64,000 bases of DNA. Source: Mycolicibacterium phocaicum (lineage in GTDB: Bacteria; Actinomycetota; Actinomycetes; Mycobacteriales; Mycobacteriaceae). The stretch spans positions 4,464,001-4,528,000 of the forward strand of contig NZ_AP022616.1 in assembly GCF_010731115.1 (NCBI RefSeq), read 5' to 3'. Below the pieces are notes generated by a model. It ran no database searches and had not been told where the DNA came from. It saw only the letters and a program-made list of their open reading frames with translations. A program made the translations under genes and the position numbers. Below, in pieces: positions 1 through 9,181 of this stretch (positions are counted from its first letter, which is position 1; each line of letters opens with the position of its first letter).

Positions 1-506
1 GCGACGTCGTCCAGGTCGCGCGAGCGTGCGGGGGTGTCGGCCACACCGCGAATCGCGCGCGCGACCACCCGGCGCACGTTGGTGTCGACGACGGGGACGT
101 CCTGCTGATACGCAAAGCAGGCGATGGCCCGCGCGGTGTAGGCACCGATGCCCGGCAGCGTCAGCAGGGTCTCGACGTCGCGGGGGACTTCGTCGCCGTG
201 CTCGGCGGCGATCACCTCGGCGCATTCGTGTAAGCGCTTGGCGCGCCGTGGATAGCCCAGTTTTCCCCAGGCGCGCAGCACGTCCGCGGCCCCGGCCGCC
301 GCGGTCGCGGACGGAGTGGGCCAGCGGGCGATCCAGTCCCGCCAGATCGGTTCCACCCGCGCCACCGGGGTCTGCTGCAGCATGAACTCGCTGACCAGAA
401 TTTGCCACGCGGTGACATCGGGCGCCCGCCACGGCAGGTCGCGCCGTGCGGTGCCGAACCACTCCAGGAGCTCGTCGGCCGGGATGAGAATTTGCCCTGA
501 ACTCAT
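1..506 (-). CDS. mutY: A/G-specific adenine glycosylase MutY (3' part outside window)
   Basis: The reverse strand reads continuously from an ATG at 506 to the window edge, about 168 residues. MutY removes adenine mispaired with 8-oxoguanine in base-excision repair. Visible signatures are the helix-1 motif EFMLQQTPVARV with the catalytic Glu, the helix-hairpin-helix LPGIGAYTARAI, and VDTNVRRV with the catalytic Asp. The iron-sulfur cluster cysteines and the NUDIX-like C-terminal domain lie beyond base 1. It is divergent from the carbonic anhydrase gene with 37 bases between the starts, as in the mycobacterial Rv3589/Rv3588c pair. The start is chosen because the family begins a short distance before the first helix. 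Confidence 0.9.
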   Translation of the reverse strand, partial: MSSGQILIPADELLEWFGTARRDLPWRAPDVTAWQILVSEFMLQQTPVARVEPIWRDWIARWPTPSATAAAGAADVLRAWGKLGYPRRAKRLHECAEVIAAEHGDEVPRDVETLLTLPGIGAYTARAIACFAYQQDVPVVDTNVRRVVARAIRGVADTPARSRDLDDV

Positions 507-543
507 TGCGCACTCACTATGCGTGCAGGGCACAATGGGCGGC

Positions 544-1161
544 ATGCCCAACTCAAACCCGATAAATGCCTGGAAAGCACTCAGAGAGGGTAACGATCGC
601 TTCGTTGCCGGAGAGTCGCTGCACCCCAGCCAGAGCATCGAGCGCCGTGCCGAACTGGCCGGCGGGCAGAAGCCGACCGCCGTGCTGTTCGGTTGCGCCG
701 ACAGCCGCGTCGCCGCCGAGATCATCTTCGATCAGGGTCTCGGTGACATGTTCGTGGTGCGCACCGCCGGCCACGTCCTCGACTCCTCGGTGATCGGTTC
801 CATCGAATACGCCGTGGCGATCCTCGAGGTGCCGCTCATCGTCGTGCTCGGCCACGACAGCTGCGGCGCGGTCAAGGCCACCATCACCGCGTTGGACGAC
901 GGCTCGGTGCCGGGCGGATTCGTGCGGGACATCGTCGAGCGCGTGACGCCGTCGATCCTGGTCGGCCGCCGCGAGGGACTTTCCGAGGTCGACGAGCTCG
1001 AGGCCAAGCACGTCAACGAGACGGTGCGCCTGCTGAGCGAGCGGTCCAACATCATCGCCGAGCGTCTGGCCTCGGGCAAGGTCGCCATCGTCGGTGCGAC
1101 CTACCACCTGGCCGAGGGCCGGGTCACCAAGCGCGACCACGTCGGCGACATCGGCGAATAG
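544..1161 (+). CDS. canB: beta-carbonic anhydrase
   Basis: A 205-residue beta-class carbonic anhydrase interconverting CO2 and bicarbonate in the cytoplasm. The zinc site is visible as CADSR (Cys51, Asp53, Arg55) and GHDSCGA (His104, Cys107). The Asp/Arg dyad is intact. The open frame extends upstream to 316, but the ATG at 544 is preferred: the upstream part lies over mutY, and family members begin a few residues before NAWKALREGNDRF. Order and orientation next to mutY match canB (Rv3588c). A strong hairpin follows at 1194-1221. Confidence 0.93.
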   Translation: MPNSNPINAWKALREGNDRFVAGESLHPSQSIERRAELAGGQKPTAVLFGCADSRVAAEIIFDQGLGDMFVVRTAGHVLDSSVIGSIEYAVAILEVPLIVVLGHDSCGAVKATITALDDGSVPGGFVRDIVERVTPSILVGRREGLSEVDELEAKHVNETVRLLSERSNIIAERLASGKVAIVGATYHLAEGRVTKRDHVGDIGE

Positions 1162-1193
1162 TCGGCTCGGCCGACGTGGCGAATAGTCCCAGG

Positions 1194-1221
1194 AACTGGG
1201 GTGGCGAATACCACCCCAGTT
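1194..1221 (+). terminator. hairpin downstream of canB
   Basis: A perfect 11-base inverted repeat (arms 1194-1204 and 1211-1221, loop cgaata) lies 32 bases after the canB stop. There is no U-tract, which is usual for mycobacterial terminators. It could end canB transcription before the next gene on the same strand. Confidence 0.6.
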
Positions 1222-1282
1222 CACAGACGACACGCCGCACCACGTCAGAGCCCACCGCGTTTTGTGCCCTTACCGTGACAAT

Positions 1283-2083
1283 GTGCCGGATCTAGAACCG
1301 CATGGCCCGCTGCCATCCCAGATCTATTTCCGTCGGCGAATGCTGGCGATCGGTGTCGCCGCAGTCGTCCTGCTCCTCGTCGTCATCATCGGGGTCGTCG
1401 TCTTCAGCAACAGCACGGGCGATTCCAAGCAGACTCAGCCCACCGCGAAGACGTCGACGTCCGCGACGCCGCTGCCCGGCGAGACGCCCGGGGTGAAGAG
1501 CCCGATCGCGCCGCCGCCGAACGCCGCTCCGGCTCCGACGCCCACGCCGACCACCGCGGTCACTCCGCCGCCGGTGCTCAAGGCGGGCGACGACTGCCCG
1601 GACACGACGCTGGCGGCCAAGGGCATCACCAACCAGCCGACCTACGTGATCGGTGACCAGCCGAAGTTCACCATGGTCGTCACCAACATCGGCCTGGTCG
1701 AGTGCAAGCGTGACGTCGGCGCCGCCGTGCTGGCCGCGTACGTCTACTCACTGGACAACAACCGGCTCTGGTCCAACCTGGACTGCGCACCGTCGAACGA
1801 GACCCTGGTCCGCGGCTTCAAGCCCGGCGAGCAGGTGACCACCGAGGTCACCTGGACCGGCATGGGTTCGGCGCCGAACTGCCCACTGCCGCGTCAGGCG
1901 ATCGGGCCAGGCACGTACAACCTGGTCGTCCAGCTGGGCAACCTGCGATCGGCCCCGGTGCCGTTCGTGCTGTCCGAGGCCCAGCAGCCCGGCGCGGGTG
2001 CACCGCCCGCGGGCGAGGCGCCGCCACCGGCGCCCGTCGCACCGGCACCCGGCGAGCCGACGCTGCCCGGCCCCGCCAACTGA
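1283..2083 (+). CDS. Rv3587c-like membrane-anchored protein with Pro/Thr-rich linker
   Basis: About 266 residues: a short cytoplasmic tail with an RRR motif, one strong hydrophobic segment (roughly residues 20-42), a low-complexity Ser/Thr/Pro/Ala linker (about 45-110), a folded domain of about 120 residues with Cys residues suited to disulfides, and a Pro/Ala tail. This topology predicts a single-pass protein with its domain in the cell envelope. It sits between canB and disA, the position of Rv3587c, whose function I do not know. Starts at TTG 1262 or GTG 1283 are both possible; 1283 puts the conserved-looking DLEPHGPLPS near the N-terminus. Confidence 0.75.
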   Translation: MPDLEPHGPLPSQIYFRRRMLAIGVAAVVLLLVVIIGVVVFSNSTGDSKQTQPTAKTSTSATPLPGETPGVKSPIAPPPNAAPAPTPTPTTAVTPPPVLKAGDDCPDTTLAAKGITNQPTYVIGDQPKFTMVVTNIGLVECKRDVGAAVLAAYVYSLDNNRLWSNLDCAPSNETLVRGFKPGEQVTTEVTWTGMGSAPNCPLPRQAIGPGTYNLVVQLGNLRSAPVPFVLSEAQQPGAGAPPAGEAPPPAPVAPAPGEPTLPGPAN

Positions 2084-2085
2084 TC

Positions 2086-3207
2086 TCAGGCCAGCCGGTC
2101 GGCGATCGTCGACTCTGCGAGCAGCGACAAACCCTCGCGGATGTGGCGAGCCCACATGGACCCGATCCCCTCCACCGACTGCAGGTCGTCGGCGCTCGCG
2201 GCGAGCAGGCCCTGTAGCGATCCGAACGAGCGCACCAGCAGGTCGACGTGTGCGAACTGCAGACGCGGAATGCCGGCCATCGCCCGGTAGCCGCGCGAGC
2301 TCATCGCCGAATCCTGCGCCTCGGGCGTCGAGGGGTAGCCGAAAACCCTTGCGAGCGTTGTGAAATCGAGCAGTTCGTTGTCGCTGAGCGCGTCGAGCTC
2401 CTCGAGTGTCGCGGTCACCTGGTCGGCGGTCGGCGGGTCGGGGTTGGCGTGGTAGTCGCGCACGATCAGTTCGCGGGCCGCGTCGTTGTCGCCGACCAGT
2501 TCGTCGAGCTGCAGCTTGAGCTGACGCCCATCGGTACCGAGCTCTACGACGTCGGCGTCGATCTCCAGGCTGATCCGGCGGACCATCTCCATGCGTTGCA
2601 CGACGGTCATGACGTCGCGCAGCGTCACGAAGTCCTCGATCTCGGCCATCGACAGCTGCTTGCTGACCTCGTCGAGCCGGAACTTGTAGCGCTCCAGCGT
2701 GGCGATGGTCTGGTTCGCGCGCGACAGGATGGTCGCCGATTCCGGCACGACGTGCCGTTCGCCCGCCACGTACACGGTGACGATGCTCATCGAGTGGCTG
2801 ACGGACACCACCGGGAAGCCGGTCTGGATGGCGGCGCGCTCGGCGGAGCGGTGCCGGGTACCGGATTCGTCGGTCGGGATCGACGGGTCGGGCACGAGCT
2901 GCACGTTCGCCCGCAGGATGCGGGTGAGGTCGCTGGAGAGCACCACGGCGCCGTCCATCTTCGACAGCTCCCGCAGCCGGGTCGGGGCGAACCGGACGTC
3001 CAGCGGGAAGCCGCCGTCGCAGATGGCCTCGACGCTGTCGTCGTAGCCCAGCACGATCAGCCCGCCGGTGCGGCCGCGCAGGATGCGCTCGAGGCCGTCC
3101 CGCAGCGGGGTGCCGGGCGCCAGCTTGCCCAACGTCTCGCGCAGTGTCGGTCGGGCCAGATGCACGACGTTGCCGCGCCCGGCCCGGGTTCCCGCTTTCA
3201 CCGACAT
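2086..3207 (-). CDS. disA: diadenylate cyclase DisA (c-di-AMP synthase)
   Basis: A 373-residue protein making c-di-AMP from two ATP. The N-terminal DAC domain carries the signature MDGAV (Asp85-Gly86-Ala87) and the RHR motif in GTRHRSAER (118-120). A helical linker follows, and a C-terminal helix-hairpin-helix DNA-binding region contains [17 protein letters not shown]. Length matches the family (about 358-375). The gene follows radA on the same strand 33 bases downstream, the conserved radA-disA pair; in bacilli RadA/Sms restrains DisA at branched DNA. It ends 3 bases from the stop of the convergent Rv3587c-like gene. Confidence 0.95.
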   Translation of the reverse strand: MSVKAGTRAGRGNVVHLARPTLRETLGKLAPGTPLRDGLERILRGRTGGLIVLGYDDSVEAICDGGFPLDVRFAPTRLRELSKMDGAVVLSSDLTRILRANVQLVPDPSIPTDESGTRHRSAERAAIQTGFPVVSVSHSMSIVTVYVAGERHVVPESATILSRANQTIATLERYKFRLDEVSKQLSMAEIEDFVTLRDVMTVVQRMEMVRRISLEIDADVVELGTDGRQLKLQLDELVGDNDAARELIVRDYHANPDPPTADQVTATLEELDALSDNELLDFTTLARVFGYPSTPEAQDSAMSSRGYRAMAGIPRLQFAHVDLLVRSFGSLQGLLAASADDLQSVEGIGSMWARHIREGLSLLAESTIADRLA

Positions 3208-3240
3208 CGGTGCACTCCTCGGTGGTTTTCCGGCCGGGCT

Positions 3241-4635
3241 CTACCCGGTCCGGTCCACATTCTCTGTGATCTTGCGTAACACCCGCAACGCCGCGGTGAT
3301 GTTGTCGGCCGGCAGCACCCGGAGGCCACGTGGTGGTGACTCGATTCCGGTGGGCACCACGGCCGTGGTGAACCCGAGCCGGGCGGCCTCGGCGAGCCTG
3401 CGATCCATACCGGTGACGCGGCGCAGATCGCCCGCCAGGCCCACTTCGCCGATGGCGATCGCGGTGGCCGGCAGTGGGAGATCGGTGTACGCCGAGGCGA
3501 TGGCCAGCGCGACCGCCAGATCCGAGGACGGATCGGTCAGCCGCATGCCGCCCACCGTGGACAGATAGATGTCGTTGGTGCCGACGGGCAGCCGCGCCCG
3601 CTTCTCCAGCACCGCGGTGATCATGGCCGCGCGGGCCGAGTCGATACCGCTGACGGCGCGGCGCGGCGATCCGGCCGACGGCGAGCCGATCAGGGCCTGC
3701 ACCTCGCCGATGAGCGGCCGTTTGCCGTCGAGGCTGACGGTCACCGCGGTGCCCGACACCGGCGCCGGCCGCTGATCGAGGAAGAGCCCCGACGGGTCGG
3801 CAACGCACTCGATTCCGTTGTCGTGCAACATGAAACAACCGACCTCGTCGGCCGCGCCGAAGCGGTTCTTCACGCCGCGGACCATGCGCAACGCCGAGGC
3901 GCGGTCGCCCTCGAAGTGCAGCACGACGTCCACCAGGTGCTCCAGTGAGCGCGGCCCGGCGATGGCGCCGTCCTTGGTGACGTGGCCGACCAGGACCATC
4001 GCGATACCCGTCGTCTTGGCCGCCATGGTGAGGGCGGTGGTGACGGCCCGAACCTGTGTCACGCCGCCGGTGACGCCGTCGGCCTCGGCGGTTGACATGG
4101 TCTGCACCGAATCCACCACCACCAGCGTGGGCTGAACTGCCTCGATATGGCCGAGCGCGGTCTGCAGATCGGACTCGGCGGCCAGGTAGACGTCGTCATG
4201 TGTGCAGCCGGTGCGCTCGGCGCGTAACCGGATCTGCCCGGCGGACTCCTCGCCCGACAGATAGAGCGCACGGCGCCCCGACATGGCCCAGCGGTGTGCG
4301 ACCTCGAGCAGCAGCGTCGACTTGCCGACGCCGGGATCACCGGCCAGCAGCGTCACCGAACCCGGCACCACACCGCCGCCGAGCACGCGGTCCAATTCAC
4401 TGATCCCGGTGTGGAAGTGCCTGGTGGTGCCCGGATCGATGGAGCTGATCGGTACGGCGGGGGAGGCCGGCGCGACAGCGCGGTGCGTCGCGGGCGTCAG
4501 AGAGTTGAGTACGGCGACTTCATTGACCGTGCCCCAGGTGCCGCAGTCCGGGCACCGGCCCACCCATTTCGCCGTGGTGTGCTGGCACTCCGAGCAGCGA
4601 AACTGCGAACGTACTTTCGAACCGGTTCTGGCCAT
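3241..4635 (-). CDS. radA: DNA repair protein RadA/Sms
   Basis: A 464-residue RecA-like helicase for branch migration during recombinational repair. It has an N-terminal zinc finger (Cys14, Cys17, Cys28, Cys31), Walker [10 protein letters not shown] (99-107), Walker B-type VVVDSVQTM, the RadA signature KNRFG, and a C-terminal Lon protease-like domain containing DIYLSTVGG. Length is normal. It is the first gene of the radA-disA pair. Its usual upstream neighbour lpqE is separated from it here by about 5.4 kb of inserted DNA (4636-10031). Confidence 0.95.
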   Translation of the reverse strand: MARTGSKVRSQFRCSECQHTTAKWVGRCPDCGTWGTVNEVAVLNSLTPATHRAVAPASPAVPISSIDPGTTRHFHTGISELDRVLGGGVVPGSVTLLAGDPGVGKSTLLLEVAHRWAMSGRRALYLSGEESAGQIRLRAERTGCTHDDVYLAAESDLQTALGHIEAVQPTLVVVDSVQTMSTAEADGVTGGVTQVRAVTTALTMAAKTTGIAMVLVGHVTKDGAIAGPRSLEHLVDVVLHFEGDRASALRMVRGVKNRFGAADEVGCFMLHDNGIECVADPSGLFLDQRPAPVSGTAVTVSLDGKRPLIGEVQALIGSPSAGSPRRAVSGIDSARAAMITAVLEKRARLPVGTNDIYLSTVGGMRLTDPSSDLAVALAIASAYTDLPLPATAIAIGEVGLAGDLRRVTGMDRRLAEAARLGFTTAVVPTGIESPPRGLRVLPADNITAALRVLRKITENVDRTG

Positions 4636-4689
4636 GCCGCGAACTTAGTCGCAGGCACCGACATTTAGCCTTTGAGTGAGTCCGTGGGC

Positions 4690-4894
4690 AGGTCGAGGCA
4701 CCGACCGGGACATCTGGTGATCCCTGACGTCTGAGTGGCCGCCCGCGGGCTCGGTGCCTGGTCGAGCGGTGTCCTTGTTTGGGAACTTGGAGCCAGCCTG
4801 AGGGTGGGACTCCTGCTTAGAGAATGTCTGGGCCGTGGCCGCGATGGTCAGTCACCTGGGATGACAGGATCGGGCTGACAGGAGCAAAACGACA
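4690..4894 (+). ncRNA. candidate bridge-RNA region of the IS110 element
   Basis: About 200 non-coding bases precede the IS110 transposase. They contain a perfect 9-base inverted repeat, aggcaccga at 4696-4704 against tcggtgcct at 4751-4759, enclosing a smaller ggga/tccc pairing. Known IS110-group elements encode in their left non-coding end a structured bridge RNA that guides target and donor recognition. Position and pairing fit that role. This is inference: no covariance evidence is available, the RNA ends are arbitrary, and the guide loops are not assigned. Confidence 0.35.
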
Positions 4895-6289
4895 ATGGCA
4901 TTGACGTTGGGGATCGACGTGGCAGTGCGGGCAGCGCATCAAGGGACGCTGGCCCGCGACGGAATCGCGGTGTGGCGTGGCCGTAAGTTCTCGACCCGGC
5001 CGGCGGAGCTGGAACGGTTGTGGGATGACCTGAATCTGGCTGATCCGGGTGATCTGACGGTCGTGGTCGAGCCGACGCGCAACGCGTGGATCGTTGTGGC
5101 GGAGTGGTTCCGCCGCCGCGGGGCCCGCGTGGTGATGGTTCCCACCACCCAATCGGCGGATCTTCGCAAGTACTACTCCAAGCACACCAAGAACGATCGG
5201 ATCGACTCCGAGTTGCTGGCCCGGCTGCCACTTCTTCATCCCGAAGGCCTGCGTGAGTATTCCGGCCAGGGACCTGCAGACCCGTTGCGGCGCTTGGTCA
5301 AGCAGCGCTCCACCATGGTCAAACGCCGGGTCGCCGTCTACGCCCGACTCGATGCACTCGTCGAGCTCCTCGGGCCGGCTTGGTATGCGGTGCTCGGTTC
5401 GAATTACGGCATCGCGGCGTTGGAGTTCCTGGCCCGTTACGCCGATCCGAACGCGGTGATCCGCCTCGGCCACGGACGTCTGAGCAGGTTCTTGATCGCC
5501 CGGTCCCGTGGCGCGTGGCGCAGCGACCACGCCGCCGGCCTCATCGCCGCGGCCAAGGAAACCCTCGCGCTGTGGGGGTCGGACGGGATGAACTTCGCCG
5601 AACTGGCCGAAGACATCGCCCACGAAGCCGAACAGGCGCTGTTCTTGACCCGCCAAATCAAGCAGATCGACGAACGAGTCGCGAACCTGTACGCCGACGC
5701 CGACCCCGATGGGATCGTTGCCTCGGCTCCCGGCGTGGGACCGGTCATCAGCGCCGTGATCGCGGGACGGATCGGTGATCCGCACCGATTCACCTCACTG
5801 GCGGCGGTGCGCGCCTACACCGGACTGGTCCCCAAGGTCAGCCAGTCCGGGGTGGGCAAGATCGAATCTTCGATCACCAAGGCCGGTGACCCACTGCTGC
5901 GCGAAATGCTCTGCACCGCAGCCGATCAAGCCCGCAAGGTCGACCCGCAGATCGCGGCGAAGTACCAGCGGCTGATGGCCGGCGACCGCCACCATGATTC
6001 GGCGATCTGCCATCTGGCCACTCTGCTGGTCACTCGGATCGCCACGTGCATGCGCGCCGGCCAGCCCTACGCCCTACGCGATGTCGACGGCACCCCCATC
6101 ACCGAAGCTCAGGGCCGCGTGCTCGTCAAAGAGCGCTACCAGATTGAGCCGCGCCGCCGAGACAACATCCGGCACCACCGTATGCGCGACCGCCGCAAAC
6201 AGAGGGCGGGCCAGGAGTCACAGGAGTCGCCGAACGCTCCAACATCCAGGCCCGCCACCAATCACCCTACGAGCCAACACATCGCTTGA
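4895..6289 (+). CDS. IS110-family transposase
   Basis: A 464-residue recombinase. The N-terminal DEDD RuvC-like domain shows GIDVAV, VVEPTRNAW and KNDRIDSELLA. The C-terminal Transposase_20 domain shows SAPGVGPVISAVI and SGVGKIESSITKAGDPLLRE, which includes the conserved Ser region used in strand transfer. Length is typical (about 400-460), there is no frameshift, and it looks intact. The ATG at 4895 is preceded by caggag at 4880-4885 at suitable spacing. Confidence 0.92.
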   Translation: MALTLGIDVAVRAAHQGTLARDGIAVWRGRKFSTRPAELERLWDDLNLADPGDLTVVVEPTRNAWIVVAEWFRRRGARVVMVPTTQSADLRKYYSKHTKNDRIDSELLARLPLLHPEGLREYSGQGPADPLRRLVKQRSTMVKRRVAVYARLDALVELLGPAWYAVLGSNYGIAALEFLARYADPNAVIRLGHGRLSRFLIARSRGAWRSDHAAGLIAAAKETLALWGSDGMNFAELAEDIAHEAEQALFLTRQIKQIDERVANLYADADPDGIVASAPGVGPVISAVIAGRIGDPHRFTSLAAVRAYTGLVPKVSQSGVGKIESSITKAGDPLLREMLCTAADQARKVDPQIAAKYQRLMAGDRHHDSAICHLATLLVTRIATCMRAGQPYALRDVDGTPITEAQGRVLVKERYQIEPRRRDNIRHHRMRDRRKQRAGQESQESPNAPTSRPATNHPTSQHIA

Positions 6290-6373
6290 CATCCGTTAGG
6301 AACTCAGATTGCGTCAGGCAGGCGGGCGAAACGGTGTGTGGGCGGTGTGACGTACGGCCATACACTGGACTTG

Positions 6374-6670
6374 ATGGGGGAGATGTTGAAGGTCGACGAC
6401 GAGGGTCTGTGCGTGCTGGCGGGGCAGTGCGATTCGGCAGCGGCAGAGTTTGTGGGTGGCCGAACGGATCGACCCGCGGGGCCTGCGGGCCAGGCCACTA
6501 CCGCGGCAGTCAGTCGCGGTCATGACACGGTGACGGCCGCCGCAGCGGTGTTCGCAAGGCGCATGACGGCCAGTGGTGTCAAGCTGCGGGCAGCAGCTGC
6601 CTCGTATGTGTCAGCCGATTGCGGTTCGAACGAGCATATTGCGGCCGCGGGCCGGTCGATCGAGGTGTGA
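6374..6670 (+). CDS. EspC/WXG100-like small helical protein (locus A partner)
   Basis: A 98-residue, Ala-rich, probably helical-hairpin protein beginning MGEMLKVDDEGLCVLAGQCD, a pattern typical of mycobacterial EspC/DUF2580-like T7SS partners. A C-terminal YVSAD (Tyr78, Asp82) matches the YxxxD/E secretion motif of ESX substrates. It stops one base before the GTG of the effector gene, so the two are probably translated together. ATG 6374 or ATG 6383 could be the start. The likely role is partner or co-secreted subunit of the downstream effector, inferred from size, motif and position. Confidence 0.65.
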   Translation: MGEMLKVDDEGLCVLAGQCDSAAAEFVGGRTDRPAGPAGQATTAAVSRGHDTVTAAAAVFARRMTASGVKLRAAAASYVSADCGSNEHIAAAGRSIEV

Positions 6671-7583
6671 TGTGGCCGTCGTGAGCGGCCGCATACCCAG
6701 CCTGTCGCAGATAACTGAGTGGGACACTCGGCATCTCGAAGTGGCGGCGACGAGCTGGTCGGTAACCGCACAACAATGGGAAACCCATTTCAGCGCGATC
6801 AACTCGGGGATGTTGTCCCCAGGCGGCAGCAAATGGGAGGGCTCTGCGGCCGAGGCAGCCCAAGACCGCGCGTGGACGGACTTGACGAAGGTTCGCGGTG
6901 TTGCCGAAGCAGTGCGCGGCGCGTCCGAGTTGGCTCGTAACGGTGCCGACGATATTGCCTGGGCCAGGCGTCAAGCGCTGGCGGCAATCGCAGAGGCCGA
7001 AGAGTCGGGGTTCGTTGTCGCGGAAGACCTTTCAATTTCTGATCCGGCATCGACATCACTGCTCCATGAGTCGGAGTCGCGTAGGGAGCAGGCGCGGGAA
7101 TTCGCCGCCGAGATCGGGTCTCGTGCCCGCGTTCTCGCCTCGCTGGATGACGCCGTGGCCGACAGCATCGCGGCGGCGCTCGCTCCCTTGCGTGAGGTCA
7201 GTTTCAACGAGGCCACTGACACCAATGTTGTCCACCAACTCGGCTTCAAGGCTGCGCCTGCGCGGCCGGATGGGGCGCTATCGGACGCCAGGCGGCGTGC
7301 AATCGAGTACGCAGATCATTGGGCTGGTAGCGCCGACGATCCGCACCGTGCGAACCCTGAATACGAGAATTTTGGTGACGGTGGTGGTGACTGCACCAAT
7401 TTCGCATCCCAAGTCATGCGTGCAGGCGGACTAAAGGACGTCGGCAACGGTATCGATGATTGGCACCGCGGAGATGCTGACGACTGGTACTACAACAATG
7501 GCATCCATTTCCCCTGGAACGATCGTGGCGAGTCCCCGATTCTGAGTCCACCCGGAATTAGAGTCGGGTTTGTTGATCCAGAT

Positions 7584-8426
7584 TCAGTTGATTTCGCAGG
7601 CCATCGGGGTGTGACTGCACGTACAGACGGCAGCGTACTCGGCGGGTGTTCGGTAGCCCAGCGCCGAGTGCCGGTGCCGCAGGTTGTGGTCAGCCTTGAA
7701 GTCCCCGATCACCACTCGGGCCTCCATCAGGGTGTTCCAGTGATTGCGGTTGAGGCACTCCTTGCGTAGTCGGTTGTTGAACGATTCGATGTAGCCGTTG
7801 TTCCACGGCGTGCCCGGCGGGATGTAGGACAACCCGACCTTGCCGTCGCAAAACTGTTGCAGCGCAGCCGAAATGAACTCAGGGCCGTTGTCCATCCGCA
7901 ACACCATCGGCGGCCCGCCGGCCGCGGCGAACACCTTCTCCAACTCGGCCACCAGTCGCTGCGCGGTGATCGACCGCTCGACGATGTTCAGCAGCGACTC
8001 ACGGGTGTGCTCGTCAAGCATCGACGCGATCTTGATGGCCTTGCCGTCGACGGTGGAGTCGAACTGAAAATCGATGGCCCACACCACCTTCGGCGCATCC
8101 GCGATGACCTCCGGTGGGCACGATGACACCCCCGACCGCTTGCGCGGCGAGGTGACCTTCACCTGCAGACCTTCCTCGCGCCAAAGCCGGTGGATCTTCT
8201 TCTTGTTCACCTCACGGCGCTCGTCGTACCGCAACGCCGCCCAGGCACGCCGGAACCCATGACACGGGTGTTTGGTGGCGTACGAGCGCAACCAAACCCG
8301 CATATCGGCGTCCGGATCGGACGGGGTCAGCGCCATCGGCAGGTTTCTGTAAGTGGAGCGGGCCAGCCCAACGGCCTTGCACGCCAACCGTTCCGACATG
8401 CTCAAGGTGTCCTTGAGCATGTCCAC
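7584..8426 (-). CDS. IS3-family OrfB transposase (copy A)
   Basis: About 280 residues with an rve integrase core: WAIDFQFDST (first Asp), MDNGPEFIS (second Asp), and the catalytic Glu in NNGYIESFNNRLRKECL (DDE triad complete). The N-terminal helical HTH_21-like part shows HPCHGFRRAWAAL. It is normally made as a fusion with OrfA by frameshifting near 8455-8464, so the ATG at 8426 may not be a real start. It appears intact. Confidence 0.9.
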   Translation of the reverse strand: MDMLKDTLSMSERLACKAVGLARSTYRNLPMALTPSDPDADMRVWLRSYATKHPCHGFRRAWAALRYDERREVNKKKIHRLWREEGLQVKVTSPRKRSGVSSCPPEVIADAPKVVWAIDFQFDSTVDGKAIKIASMLDEHTRESLLNIVERSITAQRLVAELEKVFAAAGGPPMVLRMDNGPEFISAALQQFCDGKVGLSYIPPGTPWNNGYIESFNNRLRKECLNRNHWNTLMEARVVIGDFKADHNLRHRHSALGYRTPAEYAAVCTCSHTPMACEIN

Positions 8427-8449
8427 GGCGCGGCGCTTGGCAGCTGGGC

Positions 8450-8731
8450 TCAGAATTTTCCCTTCGCAACCTCCCGCAACGCGTCCTTCTCCAGCTCAGC
8501 CTCGGCCAACAGCCGCTTGAGGCGGGCGTTCTGCTCGCGCAGCTCCTTGAGCTCGCGGGCGGCGTCGGTGTCCATCCCGCCGTAGGCGCGGCGCCAGTTG
8601 TACAACGTCGCCGGCGATACGCCCAGCTCGGCGGCGATCTCCTCGCCAGTCTTGCCCTCGGCAGCCAACTCGTCCGCGCGGCGCAACTTGCGCACGATGT
8701 CCTCCGCGGAATGCCGCTTGCGTCCAGCCAT
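8450..8731 (-). CDS. IS3-family OrfA (copy A)
   Basis: A 93-residue helix-turn-helix and leucine-zipper protein (MAGRKRHSAEDIVRKLRRAD, then LGVSPATLYNWRRAYGG) that recognises the element ends. It ends in EVAKGKF at a gggaaaattc tract (8455-8464 on the plus strand as gaattttccc). There a -1 slip would join it to OrfB as OrfAB transposase, as is usual for IS3 elements. The start at the second Met (8731) is preferred because the family begins M-x-x-K-R; 8740 is possible. Confidence 0.88.
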   Translation of the reverse strand: MAGRKRHSAEDIVRKLRRADELAAEGKTGEEIAAELGVSPATLYNWRRAYGGMDTDAARELKELREQNARLKRLLAEAELEKDALREVAKGKF

Positions 8732-9181
8732 GTATCTCATCGTCCCTTCTCGGCCCGAAACCGGGCCACGGGACTCTAAAACACGCTGGACTCATTCACA
8801 GGGAACACGCCAATCGCTCCAACACATGGTCGGTGGCGCAGGCGAACCGTGACTTCATCGTCAACAGTGGCCGCGGCAATGTTGTAGGTACTGCCCCGAT
8901 GCCCACGCGTGCCGCACTTGACCCGCTGGCTCCGTCGAAGGCCGGATTGGTGCCCGGTGATCTCATCTACTACCACGACACGGCTACGGGCACGATCAAT
9001 CACACCGCCGTCTATGTCGGTCAAGAGATGAAGAACGGCAGGCTGGTGGACGTTGTCGATCAGCACGCCAACGGAGACAACAATTTTCATAACGACTGGA
9101 TGCCCGACGGCTCCGGCTTCACTGGCGGGTCGGCTTCTGTAGAGTTCGTCCACCTCCATTATCCGGGAGATTGATCATCTG

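Larger units (their letters stand above)
4668..6300 (+). mobile_element. IS110-family insertion sequence (ends not resolved)
   Basis: The element contains one long DEDD-type transposase gene flanked by about 200 non-coding bases upstream and a very short downstream end. IS110 elements lack terminal inverted repeats and usually leave little or no target duplication, so the ends given are approximate. It lies in the radA-lpqE interval, where related mycobacteria have no genes, just before the T7SS-like locus A. Confidence 0.6.
7526..8812 (-). mobile_element. IS3-family (IS407-type) insertion sequence, copy A
   Basis: A 1287-base element with imperfect inverted ends (tggcgagtcc on the left; tggcgtgttc read inward on the right), flanked by the 4-base duplication atcg (7522-7525 and 8813-8816). 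It carries overlapping orfA and orfB on the minus strand. A copy of the same length with identical protein products is at 59062-60348. The ends were fixed by comparing both copies and by exact restoration of the interrupted gene. Four-base duplications are usual for the IS407 subgroup. Confidence 0.95.
6672..9174 (+). pseudogene. T7SS-like effector with Amidase_6-type domain, split by IS3 copy A
   Basis: Removing the IS (7526-8812) and one copy of its atcg duplication restores a single 404-codon frame. The junction reads PWNDRSNTWSVAQAN. The N-terminal half is helical with KWEGSAAEAAQDRAW, a WxG-type T7SS feature. The C-terminal half resembles the Amidase_6 papain-like fold: the Cys site GGGDCTNFASQVMRAGG, then PGDLIYYH, the His site NHTAVYVG, and VDQHAN. 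The intact protein was probably a T7SS-exported peptidoglycan or amide hydrolase (inference). GTG 6672 is chosen as start because it directly follows the partner stop; GTG 6681 is an alternative. As it stands, only a truncated N-terminal product can be made. Confidence 0.8.

Noticed and set aside
316..543. N-terminal extension of the carbonic anhydrase frame
   Set aside because: Overlaps mutY antisense, has no family similarity, and ATG 544 gives the usual start.
1748..3838. A 696-codon open frame on the minus strand across the Rv3587c-like, disA and radA genes
   Set aside because: It is a GC-rich shadow: Arg/Gly/Pro-dominated, no domains, and it runs over three genes with clear family matches in other frames.
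6573..6671. Start of effector A upstream at 6573
   Set aside because: That part lies entirely in the partner gene in another frame; GTG 6672 directly follows the partner stop.
7584..8740. The direct similarity between 7.5-8.8 kb and 59.1-60.3 kb as a segmental duplication
   Set aside because: Similarity stops exactly at the IS ends with different 4-base duplications, so these are two transposition events.
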